Of a stretch of 64,000 nt of DNA, positions 16,555-25,987 are shown piece after piece. Origin of the DNA: an uncultured Clostridia bacterium. GTDB taxonomy: Bacteria; Bacillota; Clostridia; Christensenellales; Borkfalkiaceae. Under the pieces are notes generated by a model. That model saw only the letters and a program-made list of their open reading frames with translations, was not told the origin of the DNA and did no database searches. The stretch lies in the NCBI GenBank assembly GCA_930989535.1, contig CAKNLK010000008.1, forward strand, positions 27,607 through 91,606, written 5' to 3'. Positions within the stretch are counted from its first letter, which is position 1, and every line of letters starts with the position of its first letter. The position numbers and the translations under genes were made by a program.

Positions 16555-16914
16555 TCACGAAAATCTCGCTTCGCTGCGATTTGAGCGGCTGCGCACGAGG
16601 CAAGTTTCTCGCAATGCCCTCCGGCATTGCTCGCTTCCGCCTCGGCTCCGCCGCCGTTATTCACGAAAATCTCGCTTCGCTGCGATTTTCCGTGAGTATA
16701 AGGATTTATATTTTTAATAATAACTCGTAAGAGCAAAAATCGCATTTTTTGCTCTTACACTCAATTTGGCAATCCCTTGCCTTACGGAAGGGGTGAAAAC
16801 GCCGCGCATATAAATGGCGTGCGCTTAAAAGGCGCGGCGTTGAGGGGAAAACCGTTCGGGTTTCCCCTCAAATCACGGAAAACCGCAGGCAACAGCTTGC
16901 CGAGGTTTTCGTGA
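16555..16914 (-). repeat. composite multi-hairpin repeat, copy C (inverted)
   Basis: The same modules as copies A, B and E but reversed relative to the flanking genes. H6-type stems are at 16555-16586 and 16661-16695. The AT-rich linker is followed by H5 at 16727-16758 (13 bp; loop ATGCGA in element orientation), H4 at 16768-16781, H3 at 16798-16841 (AACGCCGCGC with GCGCGGCGTT), H2 at 16840-16871 and H1-like at 16873-16914. It fills the whole tig-clpP gap. Confidence 0.8.
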
Positions 16915-16932
16915 AGGAATTAAGGAGTTAAT

Positions 16933-17529
16933 ATGGACGATATAAAAATGAATCTGATCCCGATGGTTGTGGAGCAGTCGGGCAGGGGCGAGCGTTCGTA
17001 CGACATCTATTCGCGCTTGCTCGAAGACCGCATCATCTTTCTTTCGGGCGAAATCAACGACGGCATGGCGAACACCATCGTCGCGCAGTTGATTTATCTC
17101 GAAGCGAAGGACATGAACAAGGACATCAGCCTGTACATCAACAGCCCGGGCGGCAGCGTTTCGGCGGGGCTTGCCATCTACGATACGATGCAGTATGTGC
17201 ATTGCGACGTGTCGACCATCTGCGTCGGCATGGCGGCGAGCATGGGCGCGTTCCTGCTCTCCAGCGGCGCAAAGGGCAAGCGGTTCGCCCTCCCCAACAG
17301 CGAGGTGATGATTCACCAGCCCTTGGGCGGCGCGCAGGGTCAGGCGAGCGACATCAAAATCCAGGCGGAGCATATCCTCAAAATCAAGGATAAAATGAAC
17401 CGTATCCTCGCTGAAAACACGGGCAGGAGCATCGCCGAAATCGAGCGCGACACCGACCGCGACAATTACCTTTCCGCCGAAGAGGCGAAAGCTTACGGCC
17501 TCATCGATGAGGTATTCTATAAGAGATAA
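16933..17529 (+). CDS. clpP: ATP-dependent Clp protease proteolytic subunit
   Basis: Serine protease that forms the 14-subunit Clp chamber. Its 198 residues carry the catalytic triad at the expected spacing: S103 in [10 protein letters not shown]128 in MIHQPLGG and D177 in [24 protein letters not shown] is the conserved handle region. AAGGAG precedes the ATG by six bases. It lies directly before clpX, the partner ATPase, with copy C of the composite repeat upstream. Confidence 0.97.
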   Translation: MDDIKMNLIPMVVEQSGRGERSYDIYSRLLEDRIIFLSGEINDGMANTIVAQLIYLEAKDMNKDISLYINSPGGSVSAGLAIYDTMQYVHCDVSTICVGMAASMGAFLLSSGAKGKRFALPNSEVMIHQPLGGAQGQASDIKIQAEHILKIKDKMNRILAENTGRSIAEIERDTDRDNYLSAEEAKAYGLIDEVFYKR

Positions 17530-17541
17530 TCAACGCACGCG

Positions 17542-17574
17542 AAAAATTTCTTTCATGATTTGAAAGAAATTTTT
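17542..17574. terminator. A/T-rich hairpin between clpP and clpX
   Basis: AAAAATTTCTTTCA (17542-17555) pairs with TGAAAGAAATTTTT (17561-17574). The terminal U-rich arm could end or attenuate clpP transcription before clpX. Confidence 0.4.
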
Positions 17575-17722
17575 GCGGTTTTAGGGAATTTACCGCCGCA
17601 AACCGCGGTATATTTCCGTGCGCCGTGCGGCGCAGGCGGGGCGGCAAAATATCTGCCCGCCGTCCGCCATATCCCAACGCTATCCCATTCGCGCAGCCCA
17701 TCTGCGCAAAGGAGGAAAAAAT

Positions 17723-18943
17723 ATGAAAGACGAAGAACAATTCTGCTCTTTCTGCGGCAAACCCAAGAGCCGCGCAAAGGTCATGATTACCGGCCCGAAC
17801 GGACTCGCCATCTGCGACGAATGCGTCGAAATTTGCAGCGAGGAAATCAAGGGCGCGCAGGAAAAGCCCTCCGATGCCGTCGAGCTCAAAAAGCCCGCCG
17901 AAATCAAGGCGGAGCTGGATAAATACATTGTCGGGCAGGACAAGGCGAAAAAGGTGCTCTCCGTCGCGGTGTACAACCACTATAAGCGCATCAACAGCGA
18001 GCTTTCGAGCAAGGACGACGGCGTAGAAATCGAAAAGAGCAACATCCTTCTGCTCGGCCCCACGGGCAGCGGCAAAACGCTTTTGGCGCGTACGCTCGCA
18101 AAAATTCTGAACGTTCCCTTCGCCACGACGGACGCGACCACCCTCACCGAGGCGGGCTACGTCGGCGAGGACGTCGAAAATATCCTTTTAAAGCTCATTC
18201 AGAACGCCGATTACGACATCGAAAAGGCGCAGCGCGGCATCATTTACATCGACGAAATCGATAAAATCGCGCGCAAGGGCGAAAACGTATCCATCACGCG
18301 CGACGTATCCGGCGAGGGCGTGCAGCAGGCACTTTTGAAGATTATCGAAAGCACGGTCGCCAGCGTACCCCCGCAGGGCGGCAGAAAGCACCCCCAGCAG
18401 GAGTGCATGCGCATCGACACGACGAATATCCTGTTCATCTGCGGCGGCGCGTTCGTGGGGCTGGATAAAATCGTGCAGTCGCGGCTAGATAACACTTCCC
18501 TCGGCTTCGGCCGCACCGTCAAGAGCAACGACGAGATGGATTACCGCATGTTCGACGACGTAAAGCCGCAGGATTTGACGAAATTCGGTCTGATTCCCGA
18601 ATTTGTCGGGCGTATCCCCATCGTGGTCAGCCTGCTGCCTTTGGACGAGGCGGCGCTCGTCAAAATTTTGACCGAGCCGAAGAACGCCCTCATCAAGCAG
18701 TATCAGAAGCTCGTGGGCATGGACGGGGTGAAGCTCTCCTTTGAGCCGTCGGCGGTCAGCGAAATCGCGAATACCGCCATCAAGCTCAAAACGGGCGCGA
18801 GGGGACTGCGCACCATCATCGAGAACCTGATGATTGACGTCATGTACGAAATTCCGACGGACGGCGACATCAGCGAGGTGAAAATCACGCGCGACTGCGT
18901 GCTCGGTACCGCAAAGCCCGAACTCATCAAAAAGAGCGCATAG
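17723..18943 (+). CDS. clpX: ATP-dependent Clp protease ATP-binding subunit ClpX
   Basis: AAA+ unfoldase that feeds substrates to ClpP; 406 residues. The N-terminal zinc-binding domain is C4 type ([15 protein letters not shown], then ICDECVEIC). Walker A is [11 protein letters not shown], Walker [12 protein letters not shown]; the GYVGEDVE pore loop and the [14 protein letters not shown] sensor region ([10 protein letters not shown]) are present. AGGAGG lies seven bases before the ATG; an in-frame upstream start at 17618 lacks family similarity. Confidence 0.97.
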   Translation: MKDEEQFCSFCGKPKSRAKVMITGPNGLAICDECVEICSEEIKGAQEKPSDAVELKKPAEIKAELDKYIVGQDKAKKVLSVAVYNHYKRINSELSSKDDGVEIEKSNILLLGPTGSGKTLLARTLAKILNVPFATTDATTLTEAGYVGEDVENILLKLIQNADYDIEKAQRGIIYIDEIDKIARKGENVSITRDVSGEGVQQALLKIIESTVASVPPQGGRKHPQQECMRIDTTNILFICGGAFVGLDKIVQSRLDNTSLGFGRTVKSNDEMDYRMFDDVKPQDLTKFGLIPEFVGRIPIVVSLLPLDEAALVKILTEPKNALIKQYQKLVGMDGVKLSFEPSAVSEIANTAIKLKTGARGLRTIIENLMIDVMYEIPTDGDISEVKITRDCVLGTAKPELIKKSA

Positions 18944-18953
18944 GTAAAATAGA

Positions 18954-18996
18954 AAAAGGCCGCGGAAACGTTTGTAACGTTTCCGCGGCCTTTTTT
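18954..18996. terminator. bidirectional terminator after clpX
   Basis: A 20-bp stem with a three-base loop, flanked by A-run and T-run (TTTTTT), serves clpX and possibly the small minus-strand gene that converges on it. Confidence 0.9.
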
Positions 18997-19010
18997 GCGT
19001 TTACAAAATT

Positions 19011-19169
19011 TTAAAGACCGATTTTATACTGTGCGCAAGGGCAGGCTTGCCCGTGCGGAACCTGCGGCGGATAGGATGCGGCAAGCTCGTCGGGCAAAAG
19101 GGGCGCGGCGGCGCAAAGAATGTGCTCCTGTGATAATTGCGTGCGCTTTCGGTGCTTTTGCGTGAACAT
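19011..19169 (-). CDS. possible small cysteine-containing protein
   Basis: 52 codons starting MFTQKHRKRTQLSQEHILCA and ending in ACPCAQYKIGL. Codon choice looks genuine (third positions mostly G/C) and it sits between a bidirectional terminator and the lon promoter, convergent with clpX. The ribosome site (GCGGCGGA) is weak, and an in-frame ATG also exists at 19244. I recognise no family; the paired cysteines suggest metal or disulphide chemistry. It could be chance. Confidence 0.4.
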   Translation of the reverse strand: MFTQKHRKRTQLSQEHILCAAAPLLPDELAASYPPQVPHGQACPCAQYKIGL

Positions 19170-19202
19170 TCCGCCGCTTTTATGAAATAATTTAAAATCG
19201 GC

Positions 19203-19231
19203 TTGTAAATCGGTAGGGTTTGTGGTATACT
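19203..19231 (+). promoter_or_regulatory. promoter of lon
   Basis: TTGTAA (19203-19208), 17-bp spacer, TATACT (19226-19231). No CIRCE or CtsR-type heat-shock operator was seen around it. Confidence 0.75.
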
Positions 19232-19284
19232 TGATAGTGAACAAACTTGCGGGCGTTTTCCGCTTTCAGAAACCGAGGTCAAGT

Positions 19285-21603
19285 ATGCCGAGAACAAAAA
19301 AAATCGTCAATTATCCGCTTGTCGCCCTGCGCGGCAAGGTTATTTTTCCCGCGACGGACAACTCCTTTGACGCGGGCAGGCTCATATCCCTCACCGCCGT
19401 TTCCAAGGCTTCCGAGCGGGATATGACACTCTTTGTCAGCTACCAGCGCGACGCCGCGAAGGACGAGATTACCCCGCAGGACGTGTGCAGCGTCGGCACG
19501 GTCGTCAAAATTACGCAGATTGCGAAACTTCCTTCCAACAACCTGCGCGTCAGCGTGCGCGGGCTGTACCGCGCCAAGGCGGAGGAAATTTACGAGGAGG
19601 ACGGCTGCTTTTATGCCAACGTCTCCGAGCTGAAGTCGGTGCACGGCGACCCCGTTTTGGAGGAGGCGTACCTGCGCACCGCGCAGGACGTACTGCGCGA
19701 CATCGCCTCCAGCGACGCGCGCCTCGCGAAAGAGGGGCTGGGCGGGCTGGAGAAAATCACCGACGCCGACGAATTTATCGGCGAGGTGCTCACCTTTCTG
19801 CACATTAAAGACGATACCAAGCAGGAACTTTTGGAGATGGTGAACGTGGTCGAGCGGCTCAAGCTGTTCGAGCGCTGCCTCAACGACGAGCTGGAAATCG
19901 CCAAGCTCGAGCGCAAAATCAGCGCCACCGTCCGCCGCAGCATCGATAAAAATCAAAAGGAATACTTCCTGCGCGAACAGCTCAAAGCCATTCACACGGA
20001 GCTGGGCGACGACGAGGAGGAGCGCGATACCCTCGCCGAGCAGCTCAAGGCGAAGCACATGCCTGCCGAAGTGGAGGAGAAGGCGCTCAAGGAGCTCGCC
20101 CGCACCGACAAGATGCCCCCGTCCTCGCCCGAGTATACCGTCATCCGCAACTATCTCGACTGGCTCATCGATTTGCCCTGGACGGAGGAGACGCAGGACA
20201 CCGAAAGCCTTTCCGACGCGCAGAAGATTCTCGACGAAGACCATTACGGGCTCGAAAAGGTCAAAACGCGCATCACCGAATACCTCGCCGTTCTGCAGCT
20301 CACCAAGAGCATGAACGCGCCGATTCTGTGCTTTGTCGGGCCTCCGGGCGTGGGCAAAACGTCGATTGCCAAGTCGGTCGCGCGGGCGCTGGGGCGCAAG
20401 TTCGTGCGCATGAGCCTGGGCGGCGTCAAGGACGAGGCGGAAATCCGCGGCCATCGCCGCACGTATGTCGGCGCCATTCCCGGCCGCATCATCTACGCCA
20501 TGAAGCAGGCGGGCAGCATCAACCCCGTGTTTCTGATGGACGAGATCGACAAAGTATCCTCCGATATGCGCGGCGACCCCGCCAGCGCCTTGCTGGAAGT
20601 GCTCGACCCCGAGCAAAACGCCACCTTCCGCGACCGCTTCCTCGAAGTGCCGTACGACTTGTCGAAGGTGCTGTTCATCACCACGGCGAACACGGTGGAA
20701 ACCATCCCCGAGCCGCTGCTCGACCGCATGGAGCTCATCGAGCTGAACGGCTACACCCTCGACGAAAAGAAGGAAATCGCCAAGCGCTACCTCGTGCCCA
20801 AAAAGATGAAGGAGAACGGCCTGCCCGAGGGTATCCTCGAGCTCACCGACGACGCAATCGTCGCCGTCATCGAGGGATACACGATGGAGGCGGGCGTGCG
20901 CAATTTGGAGCGGCAAATCGGATCGGTGTGCCGTAAAATCGCGGTACGGTATGCGGAAAACCGTGACATGGAAAAGCAAACCGTCACCGCGGAGATGGTC
21001 GAGGAACTGCTCGGCGTCAAGCGGTATTCGCGCGATTCCGCGCACCTGGACGGCGACGAAGTGGGCGCGGCGACGGGGCTCGCCTGGACGAGCGTGGGCG
21101 GCACCACACTGACCATCGAAGTCTCCACCATGCCGGGCAAGGGCGAAATTCTGCTCACGGGCAAGCTCGGCGACGTCATGAAGGAATCGGCGCGCGCGGC
21201 CATCAGCTACATCCGCGCCCACGCCGACCGCTACGGCATCGCCCCCGAAGCGTTTGAAAATACCGACATTCACATCCACGTCCCCGAGGGTGCAACCCCG
21301 AAGGACGGCCCCAGCGCGGGCATCACGATGGCGACGGCGATTTTATCCGCGTTCACGCACAAGGCGGTGCGCAAGGATATCGCCATGACGGGCGAAATTA
21401 CCCTGCGCGGCAAGGTTCTGCCCATCGGCGGCTTGAAAGAAAAGGCGCTCGCGGCGCACCGCGCGGGCATCAAAAATATCATTATTCCCAAGGAAAACGA
21501 GCGCGACGAGGCGGAAATCCCCGCCGCCGTGCGCGAAGAACTCAACTTTATCCCCGCATCGGAGGCGGATACGGTGTTCCGCAACGCCATCGCGGGGCTG
21601 TAA
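19285..21603 (+). CDS. lon: ATP-dependent Lon protease
   Basis: Cytosolic AAA+ serine protease, 772 residues. The N-terminal LAN domain begins YPLVALRGKVIFP. Walker A is GPPGVGKTS (about residue 352), Walker B VFLMDEIDK. The catalytic dyad is S677 (DGPSAGIT) and K720 (GLKEKALAAHRAG), 43 residues apart as in characterised Lon enzymes. The start at 19285 follows GAGG and is family-like; an in-frame earlier start would overlap the promoter. It precedes engB, a conserved pairing. Confidence 0.97.
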   Translation: MPRTKKIVNYPLVALRGKVIFPATDNSFDAGRLISLTAVSKASERDMTLFVSYQRDAAKDEITPQDVCSVGTVVKITQIAKLPSNNLRVSVRGLYRAKAEEIYEEDGCFYANVSELKSVHGDPVLEEAYLRTAQDVLRDIASSDARLAKEGLGGLEKITDADEFIGEVLTFLHIKDDTKQELLEMVNVVERLKLFERCLNDELEIAKLERKISATVRRSIDKNQKEYFLREQLKAIHTELGDDEEERDTLAEQLKAKHMPAEVEEKALKELARTDKMPPSSPEYTVIRNYLDWLIDLPWTEETQDTESLSDAQKILDEDHYGLEKVKTRITEYLAVLQLTKSMNAPILCFVGPPGVGKTSIAKSVARALGRKFVRMSLGGVKDEAEIRGHRRTYVGAIPGRIIYAMKQAGSINPVFLMDEIDKVSSDMRGDPASALLEVLDPEQNATFRDRFLEVPYDLSKVLFITTANTVETIPEPLLDRMELIELNGYTLDEKKEIAKRYLVPKKMKENGLPEGILELTDDAIVAVIEGYTMEAGVRNLERQIGSVCRKIAVRYAENRDMEKQTVTAEMVEELLGVKRYSRDSAHLDGDEVGAATGLAWTSVGGTTLTIEVSTMPGKGEILLTGKLGDVMKESARAAISYIRAHADRYGIAPEAFENTDIHIHVPEGATPKDGPSAGITMATAILSAFTHKAVRKDIAMTGEITLRGKVLPIGGLKEKALAAHRAGIKNIIIPKENERDEAEIPAAVREELNFIPASEADTVFRNAIAGL

Positions 21604-21612
21604 GGGTGGCAT

Positions 21613-22242
21613 ATGAATATCGGAGAGGCGAAGTTCGTCACCTCTGCCGCGGATAAGCGCGGCTTTCTGAAAACGGAAAAACCTGTCATCGCGGTGTGCG
21701 GCAAGTCGAACGTGGGCAAAAGCTCGTTCATCAACATGCTCGCAAACCGAAAACAGCTCGCGCGCGCCTCGGCGGAACCGGGGCGGACGCGGCTCGTCAA
21801 TTACTTCGATTTCGGGCAGTTCGTGCTCGCCGATTTGCCGGGATACGGCTTCGCGCGCGTGTCGCAGGGCGAAAAACAGCGTTGGGCGCAGCTGTTGGAC
21901 GATTTTTTTGCGGATGGGAACGTGGAGCACGTGTTCGCCCTCGCCGACATCCGTCATGACCCGACCGCCGACGATAAGACGATGATTGGCTTTTTATACG
22001 CCACGCAGACTCCCTTCACCATCGTGGCGACCAAGGCGGATAAACTCTCGCGCATGCGCGTCAGGGAAGCGGTGCGGCGCATCGCGGCGTGCTTCAAGAC
22101 GGGCGAGGGGAACGTAATCGCGACGTCCGCCGAAACGCGGCAGGGGCGGGAAGAGGTGCTTTCCGTGCTGGAGGGCGTGTGCGCCCGCTTCGCTTCTCCA
22201 GAATGGGACGCGGATGAGGAAGATGCGGGCGAGGCGCAGTGA
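21613..22242 (+). CDS. engB: ribosome biogenesis GTP-binding protein EngB/YsxC
   Basis: Essential GTPase for 50S subunit assembly. It has G1 GKSNVGKSSFIN, G2/G3 with PGRTRLVNYF and DLPGYGFA, G4 TKADKL and G5-like TSAETRQG. 209 residues is normal. It starts ten bases after lon with GGGTGG as ribosome site, so it is probably co-transcribed with lon. Confidence 0.95.
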   Translation: MNIGEAKFVTSAADKRGFLKTEKPVIAVCGKSNVGKSSFINMLANRKQLARASAEPGRTRLVNYFDFGQFVLADLPGYGFARVSQGEKQRWAQLLDDFFADGNVEHVFALADIRHDPTADDKTMIGFLYATQTPFTIVATKADKLSRMRVREAVRRIAACFKTGEGNVIATSAETRQGREEVLSVLEGVCARFASPEWDADEEDAGEAQ

Positions 22243-22296
22243 TTTTCGGCCGCCCGAACAAAAATTGTAAATTATCGTAAATTGTGCTATCGGCGG

Positions 22297-22325
22297 TTGC
22301 CATATTCCCGTTTGCGTGCTATAAT
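22297..22325 (+). promoter_or_regulatory. promoter of the sugar transferase gene
   Basis: TTGCCA (22297-22302), 17-bp spacer, TATAAT (22320-22325) with extended TGC. Transcription should begin near 22332, giving a 155-base leader. Confidence 0.8.
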
Positions 22326-22331
22326 AAAAAA

Positions 22332-22486
22332 CAGAGCTCGTAATTTTGTTTTGGCGGCCCGAAACAAATTTCGTCAACGGGAACCGCCCGCGCGGACAGC
22401 GATGCCTTCGCGCCGCGCGGACTTACGGCGAATTGTTTTGCCTGCGCGAAACAAATCGTGTGAACTAATTTTTGGAGAGGATTCCA
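22332..22486 (+). promoter_or_regulatory. long structured 5' leader of the sugar transferase gene
   Basis: Two similar stems bracket a GC-rich middle. The outer ones are 22342-22370 (AATTTTGTTT with GAAACAAATT) and 22429-22458 (TTGTTT with AAACAA), both like the H1 stem of the composite repeats. The middle pairs the self-complementary octamer CCGCGCGG at 22388-22395 and 22413-22420. No known riboswitch consensus was recognised. Confidence 0.45.
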
Positions 22487-23341
22487 ATGTTCAACAACCT
22501 TGCGGCTTCGGCCGATTTTTTGAGTACCTGGTGGGGACTTACGATTTTTATTTTGCTCGACATCGCGGTGCTGCTCTTGATTATCGCGCTCAACTATCGG
22601 TGGTTTTTCAAGCGCGCGCTCGATATCCTCTTTTCCGCGGTATTTTTAGTCGTGTTCTTTCCGTTTTTCCTCATCTTCCTGCTCGCGGACGCAATTTACA
22701 ATAAATCGCAGAACGCCTATCCGGCGCTCTTTGTGAAGGAATATTGCTGCGGCAAAAAGAACGTGCCCGTCCGTTACACGGTGTTCGCCACCGCGACGGT
22801 TCGGCACGACGCAAACGGAAAACTCTTGCCCGAAGAGGAGCGCATCACGTCGATGGGGCGGGTGCTCCGCGCCTGCGGCATGAAGTATTATCCCGCCCTC
22901 CTGGCGGTATTGGCGGGCGGTTTGAGCTTCGTCGGCCCGCGCCCGATGTCCATGGCGGACGCTGCGGCGGTCGGCGAGGGTGCGCAGGAGCGCTTTTCGG
23001 TGCGGCCGGGGCTGGTAAGTTCCCTGGAGATGTACGGCGGCGAGGCGCTCACCTATCCCGATATGTTCGAAGAGGACGCCGAATACGTCGCGCACAGAGG
23101 ATTTTTCCACGATATCGCCTTTTTTATGTCGGCAATTGCCAACCGCATCCGCGGCGAAAAGAAGCGCTGCGGCGTCTGCGCGGAGATGGGGTACGTCGAT
23201 TGGCTGTACTCGGAGGGCGAAATCACGCAGCAGGATATAGAAGGATACCGCCGCGAGGGCGAGGCAAAAACAAAAGCCTCGCGCGCGAACGCAGCCGCCC
23301 GCAAGGAAGCGGAAAGCCGCGATTTTAAAACATTCCGCTGA
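22487..23341 (+). CDS. bacterial sugar transferase (undecaprenyl-phosphate sugar-1-phosphate transferase type)
   Basis: 284 residues. One or two N-terminal membrane helices (about 18-65) lead into a monotopic catalytic domain of the WcaJ/PglC-type family. Conserved elements are FKRALDILFSAVFLVVFFP, MGRVLRACGMKYYPALLAVL and LSFVGPRPMS. Such enzymes load the first sugar phosphate onto undecaprenyl phosphate for capsule, exopolysaccharide or glycoprotein synthesis. No glycosyltransferase cluster is adjacent, so it acts at a distance or has a special role. The C-terminal 60 residues are charged and cytoplasmic. GGAGAGG precedes the ATG. Confidence 0.85.
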   Translation: MFNNLAASADFLSTWWGLTIFILLDIAVLLLIIALNYRWFFKRALDILFSAVFLVVFFPFFLIFLLADAIYNKSQNAYPALFVKEYCCGKKNVPVRYTVFATATVRHDANGKLLPEEERITSMGRVLRACGMKYYPALLAVLAGGLSFVGPRPMSMADAAAVGEGAQERFSVRPGLVSSLEMYGGEALTYPDMFEEDAEYVAHRGFFHDIAFFMSAIANRIRGEKKRCGVCAEMGYVDWLYSEGEITQQDIEGYRREGEAKTKASRANAAARKEAESRDFKTFR

Positions 23342-23460
23342 GCGGAATATACAAAAAATTCGGCGGGGGTACAATGTTGCCCCCGCTGTTTCGATTACGG
23401 CCGTATGCTTATTCGGAAGGGGAACGCAACGCCTGTTGCTCCCTTTTGTCCGTTTGCAAA

Positions 23461-23492
23461 GCCCCCGCCGATTTCGGCGGGGGCAATTTTTT
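23461..23492 (+). terminator. intrinsic terminator of the sugar transferase gene
   Basis: GCCCCCGCCG (23461-23470) and CGGCGGGGGC (23475-23484) are followed by AATTTTTT, between two convergent genes. Confidence 0.85.
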
Positions 23493-23519
23493 GCGCTTTT
23501 GCGTTGCCGCTGCAGCGGA

Positions 23520-24827
23520 TTATGTCCGCGGGGCGGGGGATTGCGCTCCGCCCTCTTCCCGCCCGCTCTGCGGCGGCAGGAGGGGATTGGCGCCGTCGGT
23601 CTCTTCATCGGCAGCGGGCTCTGCGGCGGGTTCGGCGGATAAAGCGGGCGGGGCGTTGGAATCGCTCTCCTCTTTTTCCCGCTTTGCGGAGGGGTATTTG
23701 CGCGGCTTGCCGAACAGGTTGTAAAACAGCACGCACAGGTTGAACACCACCATGACGGCGGAAAAGAGGGAGGAAACCGGCTCGTTGCCCGAATCGGCGG
23801 CGAAGGAGGCGGTCAAAATCAGCAGCAGGCTGTACACGCGCACCGCCGCTTTGCCGATTTTCAGCCGCCGCAGCCGCTGGTTGGGCGCGCCCCTGCGGAA
23901 CAGGTAGTATTCGTATACGTACACGAGCGCGGAGAGCACAAAGCCCGCGGCGAGGAAAACGATGATTAAAATTCCCAGATTGCCGCGGTTCGCAAAGGTG
24001 ATGCAGGTGTGCACGAGGTAGGCGGCGTATATGGCGAGGTATACGATGCGCCCGATTAAAAAATTCGCCCTCGCCCGCCGCAGTAATTTGCGGTAGTCGG
24101 TATCGTCGTTGCTGATATTTTTGATAACGGTATACTGCGTTTTATCCTTTGCTTTCAGCGCCGCAATCTCCGCCGATTGCGCGTTTTTAAAGCTCTTGAT
24201 TTTATACCGCTCCGCGCGGCGGGAACGGGCGGTAAAGAACCCGATTACGCAAAAAACGAAGTTTCCGCCCTGGTGCGCCGTCGAATACGCCAGAAAGCGG
24301 GAGATATCCGCGGGCACGACGGCGCGCACCGCCAGCCCGACGAGGTAAATGCACAGATAAAAAAGCGCGACGACCAATTCCGTGACGAAAAAGGTCAAAA
24401 CGGAAACGCGCAGGGGTGAGGGGCGTTTGCCCTTGTTTTCCGCACGCAGGGAGCTGAGCGAATACAGGATGGAAAAGACGGTCGTCGCGAACACGAACCC
24501 GCCGATAAAGGGTGTCAGCGAAACGAAGATATTCGTTTTCGGGTCGTAGTACGTGTTTCCGAACAGAAAGAGCACGGCATATAGGCAGATGCCGATTTCG
24601 ATGGCGGGCGGAATGTACAGTCGCCAGCGCTTCTGCACGAACACGGGCAGGCTGATGAGCACGAGCTCAATGGCGGTAAACACGGCGGAACCGACGAGCG
24701 TGAGGAGAGAGCCGCCCTCCTCCGCAAAATAGAGGGCGACGGAGCCCGCGAGCGTCAGCAGCAGGAAGCCCGCGCAGATAATATATACGACGCCCGTCGA
24801 TTTTTTACCGAATATTTTTTCGAGCAT
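23520..24827 (-). CDS. multi-pass membrane protein of unknown function
   Basis: 435 residues from the ATG at 24827. About nine to ten predicted membrane helices fall in two groups separated by a cytoplasmic segment of about 60 basic and polar residues (RSRRAERYKIKSFKNAQSAE onward). The C-terminal 50 residues are hydrophilic and alanine/proline/glutamate-rich. No transporter or enzyme motif is recognised. It is transcribed alone from its own promoter. Confidence 0.75.
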   Translation of the reverse strand: MLEKIFGKKSTGVVYIICAGFLLLTLAGSVALYFAEEGGSLLTLVGSAVFTAIELVLISLPVFVQKRWRLYIPPAIEIGICLYAVLFLFGNTYYDPKTNIFVSLTPFIGGFVFATTVFSILYSLSSLRAENKGKRPSPLRVSVLTFFVTELVVALFYLCIYLVGLAVRAVVPADISRFLAYSTAHQGGNFVFCVIGFFTARSRRAERYKIKSFKNAQSAEIAALKAKDKTQYTVIKNISNDDTDYRKLLRRARANFLIGRIVYLAIYAAYLVHTCITFANRGNLGILIIVFLAAGFVLSALVYVYEYYLFRRGAPNQRLRRLKIGKAAVRVYSLLLILTASFAADSGNEPVSSLFSAVMVVFNLCVLFYNLFGKPRKYPSAKREKEESDSNAPPALSAEPAAEPAADEETDGANPLLPPQSGREEGGAQSPAPRT

Positions 24828-24860
24828 GGTACGGTTGTTCTCTTTCGCTTGATTGTTAAT

Positions 24861-24889
24861 ATTATAACAAAAAAAGCCGAAAAAAGCAA
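24861..24889 (-). promoter_or_regulatory. promoter of the 23520-24827 membrane protein gene
   Basis: On the minus strand TTGCTT (24889-24884), 17 bp, TATAAT (24866-24861). Confidence 0.75.
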
Positions 24890-25139
24890 CAGGCAAATTT
24901 TATATGCGCCGCCCGCCCCAAAATTTTTGTCGGTTTCCCCCGCTTTCGGTGGCAGGGGAGGGGAAAAGCGCCTCGGGGAGAGGGGCGAAAGCCCGCCGCC
25001 GATGCCGCAAATTTTCATCTCAAACAACTCTTTTAGTCGTTCTTATCCTCCGTGCCGCCGCATACAAATAGTATCGTGCGGGGAGGGCGGCCGAACGCTC
25101 CCTTCCCGCGCGATTCAGTACAAGCAGTCGGGGGCGGAT
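24890..25139. other. intergenic region upstream of uppP
   Basis: Between the divergent promoter at 24861-24889 and uppP I see GC-rich sequence with purine-rich runs but no gene, no clear hairpin and no convincing promoter for uppP. Confidence 0.4.
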
Positions 25140-25922
25140 ATGGAACTTTGGAAGGCGGCAATTTTGGGCATAGTGCAGGGGCTGACCGAGTTTTTGCCCG
25201 TTTCGTCGAGCGGGCATCTCATTCTGTTCGAGCGGCTCCTCAACGCGGATACAGGCGGGGCGGATATGTTCCTCGGCGTCATGCTGCACGCGGGCACGCT
25301 CGTCGCGGTGCTCGCCGTCTATGCGCCCATGCTGTGGGATTTGCTGAAAAACGACCGCAAAAAGCTCGCCTATATTCTGCTCGCCACCGTGCCCGCCGCG
25401 CTGGCGGGGGTATTGCTCGGCGATTATGTCGATTCCCTCTTTTTCGGCGGAAAATGGCTGTGGCTGTTCTTTGCGCTGACGGCGGTGCTCCTGTTCGCCT
25501 GCGAGCGGAAATCGCGCCGCCCGCACGCGCTGCGGCCGCTGAACGCGGGGCGCTCGCTCATCGCGGGCGGGGCGCAGGCGCTGGCGGTTATCCCCGGCCT
25601 CTCGCGCAGCGGCACCACGCTCGCCGCGGGCGTGCTGTGCGGGCTTTCGCGCGAGGAATCGGCGGATTTTTCCTTTTTGATGAGCATACCCGTCATCGCG
25701 GGGGCGATTTTTGTGGAACTCGTCAAGGCGATGCGGGGCGGCGGGTATGCGGCGGGCGTCTCCTGGCAGTGCCTGGCGGTGGGCGGCGCTTTCGCGGCGG
25801 TGTTCGGGTTCCTTTCCATCAAGGGGATGCTGCGCGCGGTAAAGGGCGGCAGGCTGACGGGGTTTGCGGTTTACCTTGCGGTGCTGGCGGCGGTACTGCT
25901 TGCCCTGCAAATTATTTTTTGA
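25140..25922 (+). CDS. uppP: undecaprenyl-diphosphatase
   Basis: BacA/UppP-type phosphatase that recycles undecaprenyl pyrophosphate to the monophosphate carrier for peptidoglycan and wall polymers. 260 residues with about eight membrane segments. The two signature active-site stretches are EFLPVSSSGHLI near the N-terminus and PGLSRSGTTLAAG in the middle. The start at 25140 was chosen because MELWKA is the family-like N-terminus and GGGGGCGG precedes it. Loss of activity is known to increase bacitracin sensitivity. Confidence 0.95.
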   Translation: MELWKAAILGIVQGLTEFLPVSSSGHLILFERLLNADTGGADMFLGVMLHAGTLVAVLAVYAPMLWDLLKNDRKKLAYILLATVPAALAGVLLGDYVDSLFFGGKWLWLFFALTAVLLFACERKSRRPHALRPLNAGRSLIAGGAQALAVIPGLSRSGTTLAAGVLCGLSREESADFSFLMSIPVIAGAIFVELVKAMRGGGYAAGVSWQCLAVGGAFAAVFGFLSIKGMLRAVKGGRLTGFAVYLAVLAAVLLALQIIF

Positions 25923-25987
25923 TTGGGCGCATAAAAAATTTGCCGCCGCACATAGTAGTTATATCATTTTGAGGAGGATTTTTGAAA

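Noticed and set aside
14873..16627. 584-codon frame on the minus strand with RRLLRRGLLGG repeats
   Set aside because: It is the antisense of the trigger factor, and the repeats are the mirror of the lysine/alanine tail.
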